The notes below the pieces were generated by a model. The model was not told where the DNA came from, did not search any database, and was given only the letters and a program-made list of their open reading frames with translations. Positions 42,285-51,230 of a stretch of 64,000 nucleotides of DNA are shown in pieces. Every line of letters begins with the position of its first letter. Within the stretch, counting starts at the first letter, position 1. The stretch comes from Protea cynaroides (lineage: Eukaryota; Streptophyta; Magnoliopsida; Proteales; Proteaceae). Where the stretch lies: contig CM053269.1 of NCBI GenBank assembly GCA_028583415.1, forward strand, positions 35,034,254 to 35,098,253, given 5' to 3'. A program made the position numbers and the translations under genes.

Positions 42285-44845
42285 TTCGGATCAAGTTTGC
42301 GGTGGTAGAGCGATCGGAGATAAGAGATTTGGGGAAAAATACAAAGAAGGAACCCTAGAAAATACAAAGAAGAAATTGATTAGATTAAAAAAAAAAATAC
42401 CCATACTGAAATCGCAAAGAGAAGGAGAAGGGAAGAACAGTCTCACCGGTGGCGGTCCTCGCAGAGAGAGAGAGGGAGAGAGAGAACACGAACTGCAGGA
42501 ACTTAGCCTTTGTCTTCCTTTGTACTCTTTCTTCTTCTTTCCCGCGGAAAAGCAGGGATATCGGGAAAACTCGGGAGCCAACTTTATATGAGAGTTGGTT
42601 TTTCCCGACTCTCTCTTTTTAGCTCTCAAATTTAGGCTCTGGAGCAACCAGAGCTAAGTTTTTTGTAGCTCTCAAATTTGAGCTCCCAGAGTAAAAAAGA
42701 GTCCAGTTCACTTCCTGGGAGCTTGGAATCGGACCGGACCCACCTAACGAGATTCAGCTCCAAAATCGCTCCTAGAGAGACGGAATCCTGTAATCCTGGG
42801 GCAAGAGTGTTATCAAACAGGGCCTTAAGCTCCTCCTTGCTTGCTCCACAACATCGACCTTTTCCTTGGTCTATGCCATGGCTTGCTCCACCCGAGCTAG
42901 TCGTGCCTCCATAGCACCCACCACGTCTTGGGACTTGTCTTTGCTCCTCCTTTGCCTACCCGTGTTGGGGTTGGTCTTAGTCTTCTTGGCTTGAGCTTGC
43001 TCGATGGCACCTCTCTCTTGCACCTTAGCAGCCACGTCTTGCGCCTCCGAGCTAGACATGATGCCTTCACTTGCACAAGCGTCTCCCCTCGTAACCGTGT
43101 TCTTATACCACTTTGTCACAGTCGTAGTCTTCATCACTAAGCGGCCAACCATGTTGACACTTAGTTGCTCACAAGCCTTCTTGTAGCTCTAAGTCAGCCT
43201 TACTCCTTGGAAGCTAGAATTGAGATTAGAAGATAACACAAGAGCTTGAGAATGAAGAGTGTATTGCACTAGAACTCTTGTTACAAGCTTGGTTGCTTGG
43301 TTGCTTGGTTGCTAGGTTGCTAAGTTGCTAGGTGCCTTTGTCAAATGAGGCTACAGTGAATGGCTAGGATGTGTACATGTGTCCTCCATCTAATGGCTAA
43401 AAACTTTCTAGCTTTAAACCTAGAACTTTCCCACCTCCTTCATGGTGAACCCTTGAGAACTTTATGTACAAGTAATATTTAAGACTCCAATATCCTTACA
43501 AGTGTGGGGGTTCTAGAAGACTCTTTTGGATACACTAGCAATCATACCACACAAGTGTGGAGAATTCTAGAGGATGGACTATGCTTAGTCCAATTGACCA
43601 ATCCATGGCACCAACCCGCAGATCATGTTAGTCGGGTCTTGTTGGTGCGTCGTGGGTCGGGTTGTGGATCGTGACATGTGGTTTGAGATCACTTTACAGA
43701 AAATGTTAGTACATCTTCAATTGTTTGTTGTCATCAAAATGAATTTATTTCTAGGATGAATACTCAAATGGCTTCTGTCTTATACTCAAATGGCTTCTGT
43801 CTTATATCCAAAAGTATGTCATCCTATCCATTTTTTGTTAGTTAGAGACGAATAGTGGGACACTTCTAGTTGTTTTTCATTGAGGACAATATACATGAGG
43901 GCATATTGGCGTTGTAGACATGACAGGCAATTGAGGATTAAAGTGTCCTTACACTCCAGATTTCATTGTGAACCCAACTGACCCATGCAATGGAATCGTT
44001 GTTGTCATGTTTGGATGTATGATACAATGTTGTTGGTTGATTTGTGTAGATCATGAGTTGTATGATAGAATGCTCGACTTAAATGGGTATTAAACCAATT
44101 CGGATTCCAAGTCCTAAGTACTTTTTATAATATTAATTATGTTGGTTTCTCATTTCTGAATTTCAAATCTTTTCTTTTGACCCATAATCTCTCTAAAATA
44201 TCTGTAGCACTTAACTCTAGTTAGGTATCACAATAATGGAACACCAATAATTGGAGAGAACAAGTCTGTAAAGACAGCTTAAAAGTTTCTCTTTAGAAAT
44301 GGAGTGTTCTATTGATGAGCGTCGTAAATTTCATATTTGAACAGATTGATGTCTTTGTTATATTATTTCATCTGTTATTTTTCATTCAAAACACCCAGTC
44401 TAAATATCTTGGAGTTTCCCTTGCAAATAAATTGATACTTTTTTTTTTTTTTGGTAAAATATAAATTGATATCTTTGCATAATTATGAGTTGTTACTCAT
44501 GCTTGTGAAACTGAAAAGGTAAGTAGGTTCCTTAAAATAATTTTTGATGTCATATTGTGTATGATGCAGGATCGAGATGAAAGTAAAGAGAGTCTACAAA
44601 GGGGGTTGCCTGTTGTATCATTCTCCATTGGTGATTCAGCAGAGTTCTTATATGGAGACACCAGGGATACTGAACAGGCAGACAAAGTTATTCTGGATTC
44701 TGGAGATGTGCTATTATTCGGAGGCAATTCTAGGCATGTATTTCATGGAGTGAAGTGCATTATGCCAAACTCAGCTCCAAGTTTTCTGGTTGAAGAAGCA
44801 AACCTTCGTCCTGGGCGTCTGAATCTGACTTTTAGACAGTCATAG
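27121..44845 (+). CDS. ALKBH1: ALKBH1-like 2-oxoglutarate/Fe(II) dioxygenase, 4 exons
   Basis: Exons 27121-27234, 28098-29012, 29512-29856 and 44570-44845 join in one open frame of 549 codons. All introns are GT...AG and fall between codons (phase 0). Residues 10-22 are an RG-rich run. About 79-250 hold four 43-residue repeats. The dioxygenase core follows (GPGGFYQPGY, LQMMCLGKIWDP, PDICIANFY). The iron ligands are all present: H457 and D459 of the LHQD motif, whose H ends exon 3 and D starts exon 4, and distal H517 in RHVFHGV. The 2-oxoglutarate-binding RxxxxxR is R541-R547. The family is AlkB homologue 1, oxidative demethylases of nucleic acids; exact substrate not predictable here. The core resembles plant ALKBH1 paralogues. 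ATG choice: first in-frame ATG of the RG-rich exon. The gene looks intact despite a 14.7-kb intron 3. Confidence 0.85.
27235..28097 (+). other. Intron 1 of the ALKBH1-like gene
   Basis: Donor G|GTAAGC and acceptor TTTGACAG. AT-rich, with T12 and A15 runs; no embedded gene seen. Confidence 0.7.
28218..28733 (+). repeat. Four in-frame 129-bp repeats in ALKBH1-like exon 2
   Basis: Units at 28218-28346, 28347-28475, 28476-28604 and 28605-28733 each encode 43 residues, beginning RS(Q/E)HG and containing a P-K-K/R-rich stretch, an SSSKCTQS-like stretch and SSYQQIE..DGY. A fifth partial unit (RSQH) follows. All are in phase with the reading frame and open; unit 4 is most diverged. The segment precedes the dioxygenase core and is basic and polar, with one Cys in each of the first three units (lost in unit 4). 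Its function is unknown. Confidence 0.9.
29857..32689 (+). other. Intron 3, 5' part
   Basis: Begins with donor CAG|GTGTGT. No second gene or exon seen. About 31660-32690 holds non-coding sequence resembling a retroelement fragment ('AAGCCTTGAGGGGGTGAATAGG'), which cuts the 3' LTR of the neighbouring chromovirus. I could not assign it. Confidence 0.4.
32790..33292 (-). pseudogene. Integrase C-terminus and chromodomain of chromovirus 2
   Basis: 33292-32939 encodes the integrase C-terminal domain (VGDWVLVKL, GPFEIV, KNHPVFHASLLKPY). After a frameshift, 32960-32800 gives EYLDKWKGLP...EEEATRT, recognisable as the chromodomain (usual YLVKWKGLP...W...FHEE..ATR). Chromodomains direct chromovirus integration to marked chromatin. 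The frameshift disables it. Confidence 0.75.
33702..34568 (-). pseudogene. Integrase zinc-binding and core of chromovirus 2
   Basis: 34568-34299 carries the HHCC zinc-binding domain (GHPGQQHTRALL, YYWPQMWDDI, YVRTCLVCQHDK). 33896-33702 carries part of the core (VDKFSNYATFVAAP, KYRGVPYTIIID). A 343-bp MITE sits between them. Core residues continue left with stops. Confidence 0.8.
33927..34269. mobile_element. Short MITE with TAGTTGTCAAGGCG ends
   Basis: 343 bp with perfect 14-bp terminal inverted repeats TAGTTGTCAAGGCG. The sub-terminal sequence is rich in CGCCTAGGCG-like inverted phrases. No convincing target duplication, so the superfamily is open. It splits the integrase of chromovirus 2. 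Confidence 0.8.
34656..36845 (-). pseudogene. Gag end, protease, RT and RNase H of chromovirus 2
   Basis: From right to left: Gag C-terminal part (36845-36468; WAAQKLQPRGVQD), a frameshifted zinc knuckle, protease (about 36370; VNIGATHN, with Asn in place of the catalytic Asp), protease-RT linker (36230-35890), RT (35800-35200) and RNase H (35163-34656; YLLGLKFVVKTDN). In RT the catalytic site reads VVQ*DDI where YLDD is expected, so a stop replaces a key residue. Several further shifts. Clearly dead. Confidence 0.8.
36927..37765. mobile_element. Solo LTR, 839 bp, perfect target duplication
   Basis: Ends TGATGCA...TGCATCA are inverted repeats. Perfect 5-bp duplications GGCTC flank it (36922-36926 and 37766-37770). 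No internal sequence. It lies in the gag region of chromovirus 2. Probably copia-type, but the family is not identified. Confidence 0.85.
37771..38443 (-). pseudogene. Gag middle of chromovirus 2
   Basis: Encodes LNDFKAHVLEMLANFKARM..TQADW (about 38375-38280 on the minus strand), a coiled-coil-like part typical of chromovirus gag, followed by degraded capsid sequence. Frameshifted at about 38375. Continues across the Harbinger insertion into 42828-43152. Confidence 0.65.
39355..40100 (-). pseudogene. Harbinger transposase (DDE nuclease), decayed
   Basis: Read right to left. CIGAVDGTHI (first catalytic Asp) at about 40090-40060. YVYAGWEGSTNNCRVL at about 39960-39910. Then intron 39793-39844, and GKYYVVDSRYPTFCGYM (second Asp), a YHLHDY block, and LFNHRNSSLRNVIKRAFGVLKARF with the third acidic region nearby (39654-39355). 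Damage: a TGA stop just before YHLHDY and a frameshift before YVYAGW. The N-terminal helix-turn-helix part was not identified. It can no longer be made as one protein. Confidence 0.8.
40101..42043. other. Harbinger interior without assigned gene
   Basis: AT-rich. No frame with recognisable motifs. It would be the place for the usual second (MYB-like) gene and the transposase N-terminus. Confidence 0.4.
42044..42104. repeat. G46-C4-G11 homopolymer tract
   Basis: 46 consecutive G, then CCCC, then 11 G. Such a run is rare in plant DNA and may be a sequencing or assembly artefact. If real it would form G-quadruplexes. Directly followed by GA-rich repeats. Confidence 0.9.
42105..42290. repeat. 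(GA)n with 2-3 repeated ~70-bp units
   Basis: A GA run alternates with AGGATTAGGGTTGGAGAGGC and AAAGTGATCGAAA. Two full units and one partial unit. Open frames across it (Arg/Glu-rich or Leu/Ser-rich) are not genes. Confidence 0.85.
42828..43229 (-). pseudogene. Gag N-terminus of chromovirus 2
   Basis: 43152-42871 encodes about 93 residues ending MEARLARVEQAMA, a charged coiled-coil start usual for this gag type, preceded on the element by a short untranslated leader next to the LTR. No clear TGGTATCAGAGC primer site was found at the LTR edge. Confidence 0.6.
43230..43676 (-). mobile_element. 5' LTR of chromovirus 2
   Basis: Outer end TGTCACGATCCACAACCC on the minus strand at 43676. Matches 8551-8905. 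Contains four near-identical 9-bp GGTTGCTTG/GGTTGCTAG repeats (about 43291-43330). Confidence 0.65.
43677..44569 (+). other. Intron 3, 3' part
   Basis: AT-rich unique sequence between the chromovirus and exon 4. Acceptor TATGATGCAG at 44560-44569. No additional exon seen. Confidence 0.6.
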
Positions 44846-45965
44846 CAACTTCCTCCATCAGCTGTATATTTGGATGGGAATGAACTGTTTTTGTGATGCA
44901 GACGAGGAAGCTTGTTGAATTTTCATAATTATAATAGCTTATCAAAAGTTTGTAGTTCTGTTTGGATGTAAATGGACATGAGGTAGCTTGTTAGAAATTC
45001 GTAATCAAAGTTTTTCTGTGTACTTTGTAACATGAATCATAAGTGTCATTAAGGGAGGGATGATTTGAAACATGGTATACTGTCCATGGTGCATCTGTAC
45101 GAGATGTGACTCAGGCATAGCATGCAAGGTGTTGAATCATATATATTGACATTTCATTTTTGAAACAGAAACACACCAAGATTTAGTGCCCTACTTATAT
45201 TATTATAGCAGTTGTTTGCTATAATAGCTGGATCATAGAATGCATGATGGTTATCCACTCCCTCACTGAAACTTCCTCAGTTTAAGTGGCTGCCTTCATT
45301 GAAGCATCCTATGCCAGATGTACATCACTAAGCATATGCCTGTATTTTGAATAACAATGAAGGAGTACTTGTGGAAGCAGGGTAACGTTATGTGAACAAC
45401 AGATCCATTTTGAAAGATACTGAAGCAATTAGTGCAGTTCAAGACATTGGATGCGGTAGCCTCGTGATGAGTTCCAATCGCTTGAAGGTAGTGCATCATA
45501 TCAGTGATCAATCAAGACAATGTTTACAATTGGAAACAAAAATACAGCAAGTGACATTCTGAAAGCTTGTGGTTCAACGAGTCACATCATTAGAATTATC
45601 CTTTCATGGAAATGGTTTTTGTGATTCCTGGTTTTGCCCCTCAAATAAGTTAGTTGTTACTGATAAATTTGTGCCCGGTTCTGTTTTAATGCTCCCATGG
45701 AAACAATTTATGGCTTACTCCCTGTCCTTGACGTTTTAATTTCTTGGGTTTTTTGTTTTTTTTTTTTCTTTCTTTCCATTTCTTCTTAAGTCATTTGGTA
45801 CGAAAGGAACATCTGTGTTATTGCCAGTGTATCACTGTCTCAATCTTTTTGTCCATCTGATCTCCTAGACAATCTCCCAAAGTATGATCACTTTATTCTG
45901 ATTCCTGATCGTAGCTTCCATACGTGCTGGGCTCGTCTATAGCCCCCTTAAGTGCTACAGAGCCT
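44846..45965 (+). other. 3' flank of the ALKBH1-like gene
   Basis: Probably the 3' untranslated region, then intergenic sequence. No canonical AATAAA close to the stop; variants such as TATAATAGC and AATCATAAG are present. No other gene. Confidence 0.4.
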
Positions 45966-46312
45966 GTAGCACCCCTTGGATTGGTGCCATGTGGACAAGC
46001 AGACATCTAATGGTTAAAAAAAATGCAACATTAAGATATAAGAGAAGAATAGGAGATCAATGCTGATCCTTCTCTCCACCTCAACCACCATCCATGGCTA
46101 CTTCTAACTCATCCCAGGATCCGACCCCAACTCCAACTCCAACCACCACAGCTACAGCCGCCTCGGTTACTGGCACAGCCATGGATGGTGGTTGGGGTGC
46201 AGAGAGAAAGATCAGCATCGATCTCTTATTTCTTCTCCTATATTTTAATGTTGTGTTTTTTTAAGTGTTAGATGTCTGCTTGTCCACATGACACCCATCC
46301 AAGGGGTGCTAC
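45966..46312. mobile_element. Fold-back MITE, 347 bp
   Basis: Long inverted arms: GTAGCACCCCTTGGAT...CATGTGGACAAGCAGACATCTAA on the left is mirrored on the right up to 46312. Arms of over 100 bp surround a central stretch with (CCAACTCCAA)-like repeats. Flanked by direct copies of a ~45-bp sequence (45874-45921 and 46333-46379), so its true borders or target duplication could be wider. Confidence 0.75.
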
Positions 46313-46381
46313 AACCCCTATAGTCCGAACAGATGCTCCCAAAGTCTGATCACTTCATTCCAATTCCTGATGGTAGCTTTA

Positions 46382-47445
46382 GGGGGTGTTTGGTAACACT
46401 CCAGAAGTTGGATTCTGACTTCTGGAGTATAAATGGAGTAGAAGCCTGTTTGGTAATCCGGTTCGAACTTCTGGAGAATCCATGAGTGAACCGGCTCCAA
46501 ATAAGCTCTAGAATCCAATTTGTTGGAGCATCAAATAGATACTTTTTGATTTCAGAGCACAATTTTGGAGTAAAAATCACCTCACACCACTACTACCACC
46601 AACTACCACCATCAACACCACAACCCACCAGCCACCACCCACCACCGCCACCACCCTCCACCATCCACTGCCGCCACCACCACCACCACCACCACACCGC
46701 CACCACTACCCACCACTACCACCACCACCATACTCAATCACCACCCACCGCCACCTACCATCGCCAGCACCACCAACCACCGGCCACCAACCACCGCCAC
46801 CACCACCCACCGCCACCTACCATCACCACCACCACCAGCCACCAACCACCGCCACCACCACCAACCACCGCCACCACCACCACCGCCACCACAAACTATC
46901 ACCCACCACCACTGCCACCACCACCACCCTCGTCGCCACCACCACCAACCACCCACCACCGCCACCACCACCAACCACCCACCACCGCCACCACCATCCA
47001 CTACCACCCACCGCCACCGCCACCACCACCATCCTCAATCACCACCCACCGCCACCTACTATCGCCACCACCACCAGCCACCAACCACCACCACCACCAA
47101 CTATCACCCTCCACCACCGCCGCCACCACCACCAACCACCCACCACCACCACCAACTATCACCCACCACCACCGCCACCACCATTCACTACCACCCACCA
47201 CCACCCCCACCCACCCACCGCCACCCTTCACCACCACCTCCCACCCACCACCACCGTCACCAACCATAATCACTCACCACTAGTGCCATCATCCGCCACC
47301 CCCCACCACTACTCTGGAGTCCATGACTAAATTAGGTTAACAAACATGTTTCTACTCCCTCATACTCTTGAATCCTTTTGAAGTTGGAGTAGAAATTTGA
47401 ACCAGAAGTAAGAATCCCAGTGTTGAAGTTTTATCAAACAGCCCC
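46382..47445. mobile_element. PIF/Harbinger-type MITE 2 with CCA array
   Basis: 1064 bp. Left end GGGGGTGTTTGGTAACACTCCAG, right end reading inward GGGGCTGTTTGATAAAACTTCAA. Perfect TTA targets (46379-46381, 47446-47448). The centre (46588-47280) is a CCA/CAC-rich array. Same termini as MITE 1 and the full-length Harbinger element. Confidence 0.85.
46588..47280. repeat. (CCACCA)n-rich array, ~690 bp
   Basis: Imperfect CCA, CAC and CCG triplets with a higher-order period visible as repeated CCACCCACCGCCACC phrases. It gives a 265-codon His/Pro/Thr open frame that I regard as spurious. Confidence 0.95.
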
Positions 47446-47448
47446 TTA

Positions 47449-47864
47449 ATACTCCGTCTGGTCACTTCATTCTGATTCCTGCCGGTTTATTTTCGACAGA
47501 TGCTCGTTTAGTTCTATAGTTTCTTATCACAGATATGCCTGAGCCATGTCCGTGGGAGCTCTTTGTTTTCCTATATGATATATTACTTCTGTTTGATTTG
47601 TTGTTAATAAATCCAAAATGCTACATTTCCTATATATTTAATTGTTGAAATGGTCAAATCAATACTAAAAAATAATCCCACATTAACTAAATCTGGAACT
47701 TAAATATCTTTCCAAAAAAAGTATGGGAACTTTAGTGATTAGATAAACTAATTGGGCTTCTCCACTGAATGGCTTTAGTTTTTTTGGTTGCATACCCTGA
47801 CAATCAGCATAAGAAGGCTGAAATTGATGAACCTTGCAAATTGCAACTAAACCTAGGAACATGG
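47449..47864. other. Interval between two MITEs
   Basis: Begins with a third, partial copy of the ~45-bp phrase seen at 45874 and 46333 (GTCACTTCATTCTGATTCCTG). No gene. Confidence 0.4.
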
Positions 47865-48106
47865 GGATCCACATCCTCTCCTCCAAGAGAATCTGGATGA
47901 GAGGTGGCGCCCTCATTAGATGGACGATATCTGGAGCTCGGATGAATTAGAGTCCACCATCTGAGTTGACACCTAGCCGACAGGGGGTGTCGGCTCAGAT
48001 GGAGGGTCGGATTCATCTGAGGCCTCAGGTGTAGCCTCAGGTGTCGTCCATCCAAATGGGGCACCACTTCTCCTCCAAATTCTCATGGAGGAGAGGATTT
48101 GAATCT
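47865..48106. mobile_element. Mutator-type MITE, 242 bp
   Basis: Inverted termini GGATCCACATCCTCTCCTCC and AGATTCAAATCCTCTCCTCC (right end, inward), with arms of about 75 bp. Perfect 9-bp target duplication GGAACATGG (47856-47864 and 48107-48115), the length typical of Mutator-like elements. Confidence 0.85.
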
Positions 48107-48649
48107 GGAACATGGTTGGCAAACATCTTAACTACCCCTACCATTTTGTAGGATGTCATATCTCCTAGTTTCATTACTTGCACCCCCATAATCAACGTTG
48201 ATTATTGTGGATGTGAATTGGTTCAGCGAAAGCAAAAGAGCAAATTCTTTTTTTTTTTTTGGTTGAATGGATATCTTCCTTCATAATGTTTACTACTATT
48301 AATGGGCACGGAAGAGTAAAGGCAAGAACATTAGGTTGTGTTTGATAAATATTTTTGGAATTCTTTCTTAACTAACATTGAGAATGAGGCTAAAGCACGA
48401 GGTATTTCTGTTCTGGTCTCATAATGCAGAATGAGCTAAAGAGCATACTCCCATAATGGGGACCTACAGTCTAATGTATTCCATGATCCAAGTACGAGAA
48501 TGCATACCGAAACATTATTTTTGTCATCTCAAAATGTATTCTCAACCTATAATGCATTCCAATAATACATGCCAAAACCAAATGGAGCCCAAACGTATGT
48601 GGATTCTCACATATATTTTAATTCTTTTCCCTTTTCTATCAATCTTTCA

Positions 48650-49201
48650 CTATTTGGAGAGATTTTCCTTCTTTTATCGAGGAAGGTGTTCAAAAGTGCA
48701 TGCCCCATGTGCTGGTCCGGGGTAGATACTAGAGACCATATTTCTTTGATTTTGCTCTTTCAGCTTGGGTTTGGAAAGAAATCAGAGGAATGTGTAGCCC
48801 TTTACAATATTGGAGGAGATCAATGGTAGAAGTGGCCAAATGGATCGCCCGAGTATTTGGTGGCCCAGGCACCATGGGGAAGATTGCAAAAGTGGCCTTT
48901 TGCACCGCTATAGCTTTATTATGGAGAGAGAAATAACCATATTTTCAGGAACAAAGCACTGCCACGAGAAAAGATAGTGGAAAACATCAAAGAGTTGGTC
49001 ATTGAAAAATGTAAACTGTTGCCTCTGTTGGGAAAGCAATCCCCAAGAAATGCCCATCTGAAAATGAATTGGGGGCTAGACTTTAATGTTCTGTAGGGTC
49101 GGTGCATGTACCTTTAGCTTGGGTTCCTTTTGAGGTTTGGGTTTAGTGTGAGTCTCCGCTCCTTGTGCTAAGTTGGGGAGCCTTGTTGGTTATTATGCTA
49201 C
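48650..49201 (+). pseudogene. LINE ORF2 C-terminal end
   Basis: Fragments in three frames give a zinc-knuckle-like reverse-transcriptase tail (ACPMCWSGVDTRDH, about 48696-48737) and, further on, YGERNNHIFRNKALPREKIV (about 48915-48978). Both are typical of the end of plant L1-type ORF2 (usual C..C....T.DHLFF.C and WRERNNRIF). It is followed by a 3' untranslated region, which is cut at 49201 by copia 3 and resumes at 61052. Confidence 0.7.
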
Positions 49202-50408
49202 TGATAAGAACATATCTCCAAATCAAAGAAGATAATCTCTCCAACACCAAGGGCGTCCAAGGTGGAGAGATAATCTCCAAGATTTACAAATCAAAGAAAA
49301 TAATCTCTCCAAGCCGTTAGAGTCCAGCAAGGAAATCCAAGGTGGAGAGATAATCTCCAGAGGCTTACAGCTCAAAGGAGATAATATCTCCAAGTGGTTA
49401 CACTTTAGCAAGGATATCCAAGGTGGAGATATTATCTCTAAATCTTCCACGCATCCAAAGAGAAATCAAAGTGATAAAATCATACCTTGCATAGAGAAAG
49501 TAAATCAAAGTTTCCTACAATAAAGGATTGAATCAAGGAACCAATCTAATTGTAAAATCCTTCCTACAATAGAGGATTGAATCAAGGAATCAATCCAATT
49601 GTAAAATCTGTAAGAAAAACTATCAAACCATATGTATGTCTATGCGGAATAAGATTCGACATACCTGTAGTGTAGGGATCTGTTCCAGCCGTTATCCATC
49701 CAACTGATGTTCTCTTGACGTACTCTGATATGCCCTGCTCCACGACCAAAGAGAAGAGAGAGGGAAAGGATTTCTATGCACTTACTGTATTCCCAGACAG
49801 AGAACGTGATAGAGTTTTCAATTTCTATCAGTGTGCAGAGGACCCTTACCCATTAGTATTTATAGACCAACCTTCTCCTTCCATCAAGGATGGACGGTGA
49901 TCTAGGTGCCACATGTCCCTCAGATCTGACGCTCATAACTCTCCTAATAGAGGATACCTAAAATGGATAGTGGCATGTGGGCCACTTACTCACATTCTCC
50001 CACTTGGCCCATATTACCACTTGGCAAGCCATTTTAGAGTTATAACCTGATGTATGGCCATACATTAACTTTCGGATCTTTCCTTATGGACTTGTTCTTT
50101 ATGTTCATGATAAAACTCCCAACCCATGAATCATGGCGGTGCATGTCCCAGTATTAAAGTATAATGGAAACACTTCCTTCCATGTATTACAATAGATTGT
50201 TTATTTTACGATGAACCTCAATTGTGACTACCCTACTTTATAGAATCAATTCAACAATCGATTCAAGGGTCAACTTTATTGCCTTGAAAACTTTATAGGC
50301 ATCTGTCATTACAAAATTTTATGTATACAACCAAATAAATGACAGGAAAAGAAATAACTTTATTTCAAGTCGTCAAAATTTTATATTGCAATATCATAAA
50401 TAAAACAT

Positions 50409-50711
50409 TCAAACAAAACTTAATGATTTACATAGCCCCTTATGATCCACGTAAACTACATACACCTTGGGCAGAAGCCCTTTAGTGAAAGGATCAACTA
50501 TCATACCATTAGTGTCAATATGTTCTATTTGAACGCAACGAACTCGAATGTCTTCTTTAACAACAAAATACTTTATCTCAATGTGTCGGCAGCGACTCAC
50601 TGAGCATGTGTTGTTAGAGAGACGTACTACTGCAGTATTGTCACAGTAGATCCTTATAGGTCTTTCAATAAAACTTATGACCTCAAAACTGTGATAAACT
50701 ACCTCAACCAT
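50409..50711 (-). pseudogene. RNase H region of copia 2
   Basis: Encodes RPIRIYCDNTAVVRLSNN, RHIEIKYFVVKEDI and PFTKGL, the usual C-terminal RNase H motifs of copia pol (CDN, KHI-.-.- FVR and DP.TKGL). The TKxL end near the polypurine tract fits the 3' end of pol. The N-terminal RNase H part (AEYxA) lies at about 50760 in another frame. Confidence 0.8.
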
Positions 50712-51230
50712 AATGCCTGAGAAATTGCTTTATAGCACGCCACCACTTTCGCTTCAATAATAGAAGAAGCTGTCTTAGGTTGCTTTACGCTGCGCCAAGA
50801 CACTACTCTTCTAACAAACAAGTATGAAGTCAGAAGTATACTTCCTTGTATCTCCACATTTAGCAAAATCTGAATCTGAGTAACTGATTAGCTTCAAAAC
50901 ATCAACATGTCTATATATAAGCATGTGATCCTTGATGCCTTGTAGGTACCTCAGTACTTTCTTTGCTATTGTCCAATGTGGCAAACCAGGTTTCTTTCAA
51001 AACCTACCTAATACTCCTACTGAATATGAGATGTCAGGTTTGATACAGACCTGAACATACATCAAATTGCTTACTACTGATGCATAAGGGATATTTTGCA
51101 TTGTCTGCTATTTCAGATTGGTCTTCGGACATTGCTCTAGACTAAGTCTGTCGCCTTTAACAAGAGGTGCTACACTTGATGAATATTGCTTCATCTTGAA
51201 CCGTTCCAAAACTTTGTTAATATAACCCTT

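Larger units (their letters stand above)
38447..42824 (-). mobile_element. Full-length PIF/Harbinger DNA transposon
   Basis: 4378 bp with terminal inverted repeats GGCCCCGTTTGATAACACTCTTGC and perfect 3-bp target TTA on both sides (38444-38446, 42825-42827). Sub-terminal regions repeat terminal motifs (TGTTTGATAA, GAGCAGAATC). It encodes a decayed transposase on the minus strand (39355-40100). PIF/Harbinger elements usually carry a second MYB-like gene; I did not find one, though 40100-42000 was not fully resolved. It interrupts the gag of chromovirus 2. Confidence 0.9.
32690..43676 (-). mobile_element. Chromovirus (Ty3/gypsy) 2 inside intron 3
   Basis: Minus-strand element antisense to the host gene. 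5' LTR about 43230-43676 (outer end TGTCACGATCC). Gag N-terminus 43152-42828, continuing at 38446. Gag, protease, RT, RNase H, integrase and a chromodomain follow towards 32790. A polypurine-like AAGGGGGACA precedes an LTR start at about 32784, but only about 95 bp of 3' LTR remain. It is interrupted by a MITE (33927-34269), a solo LTR (36927-37765) and a Harbinger element (38447-42824). Many stops and shifts; inactive. Related to the fragment at 6660-8905. Confidence 0.85.

Noticed and set aside
42226..42647. 118-121 codon Arg/Glu-rich and Leu/Ser-rich frames
   Set aside because: Low-complexity GA repeats and the terminal region of the Harbinger element.
46486..47283. 265-codon His/Pro/Thr-rich open frame
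   Set aside because: It is a CCA-triplet array inside a MITE; all three frames and the opposite strand are open for the same reason.
49223..49450. Regularly spaced GGAGATAATCTC phrases suggestive of a CRISPR-like array (also 60503-60721)
   Set aside because: Palindromic phrases are internal repeats of the copia 3 LTR in a plant genome; spacers are not unique and no cas genes exist.
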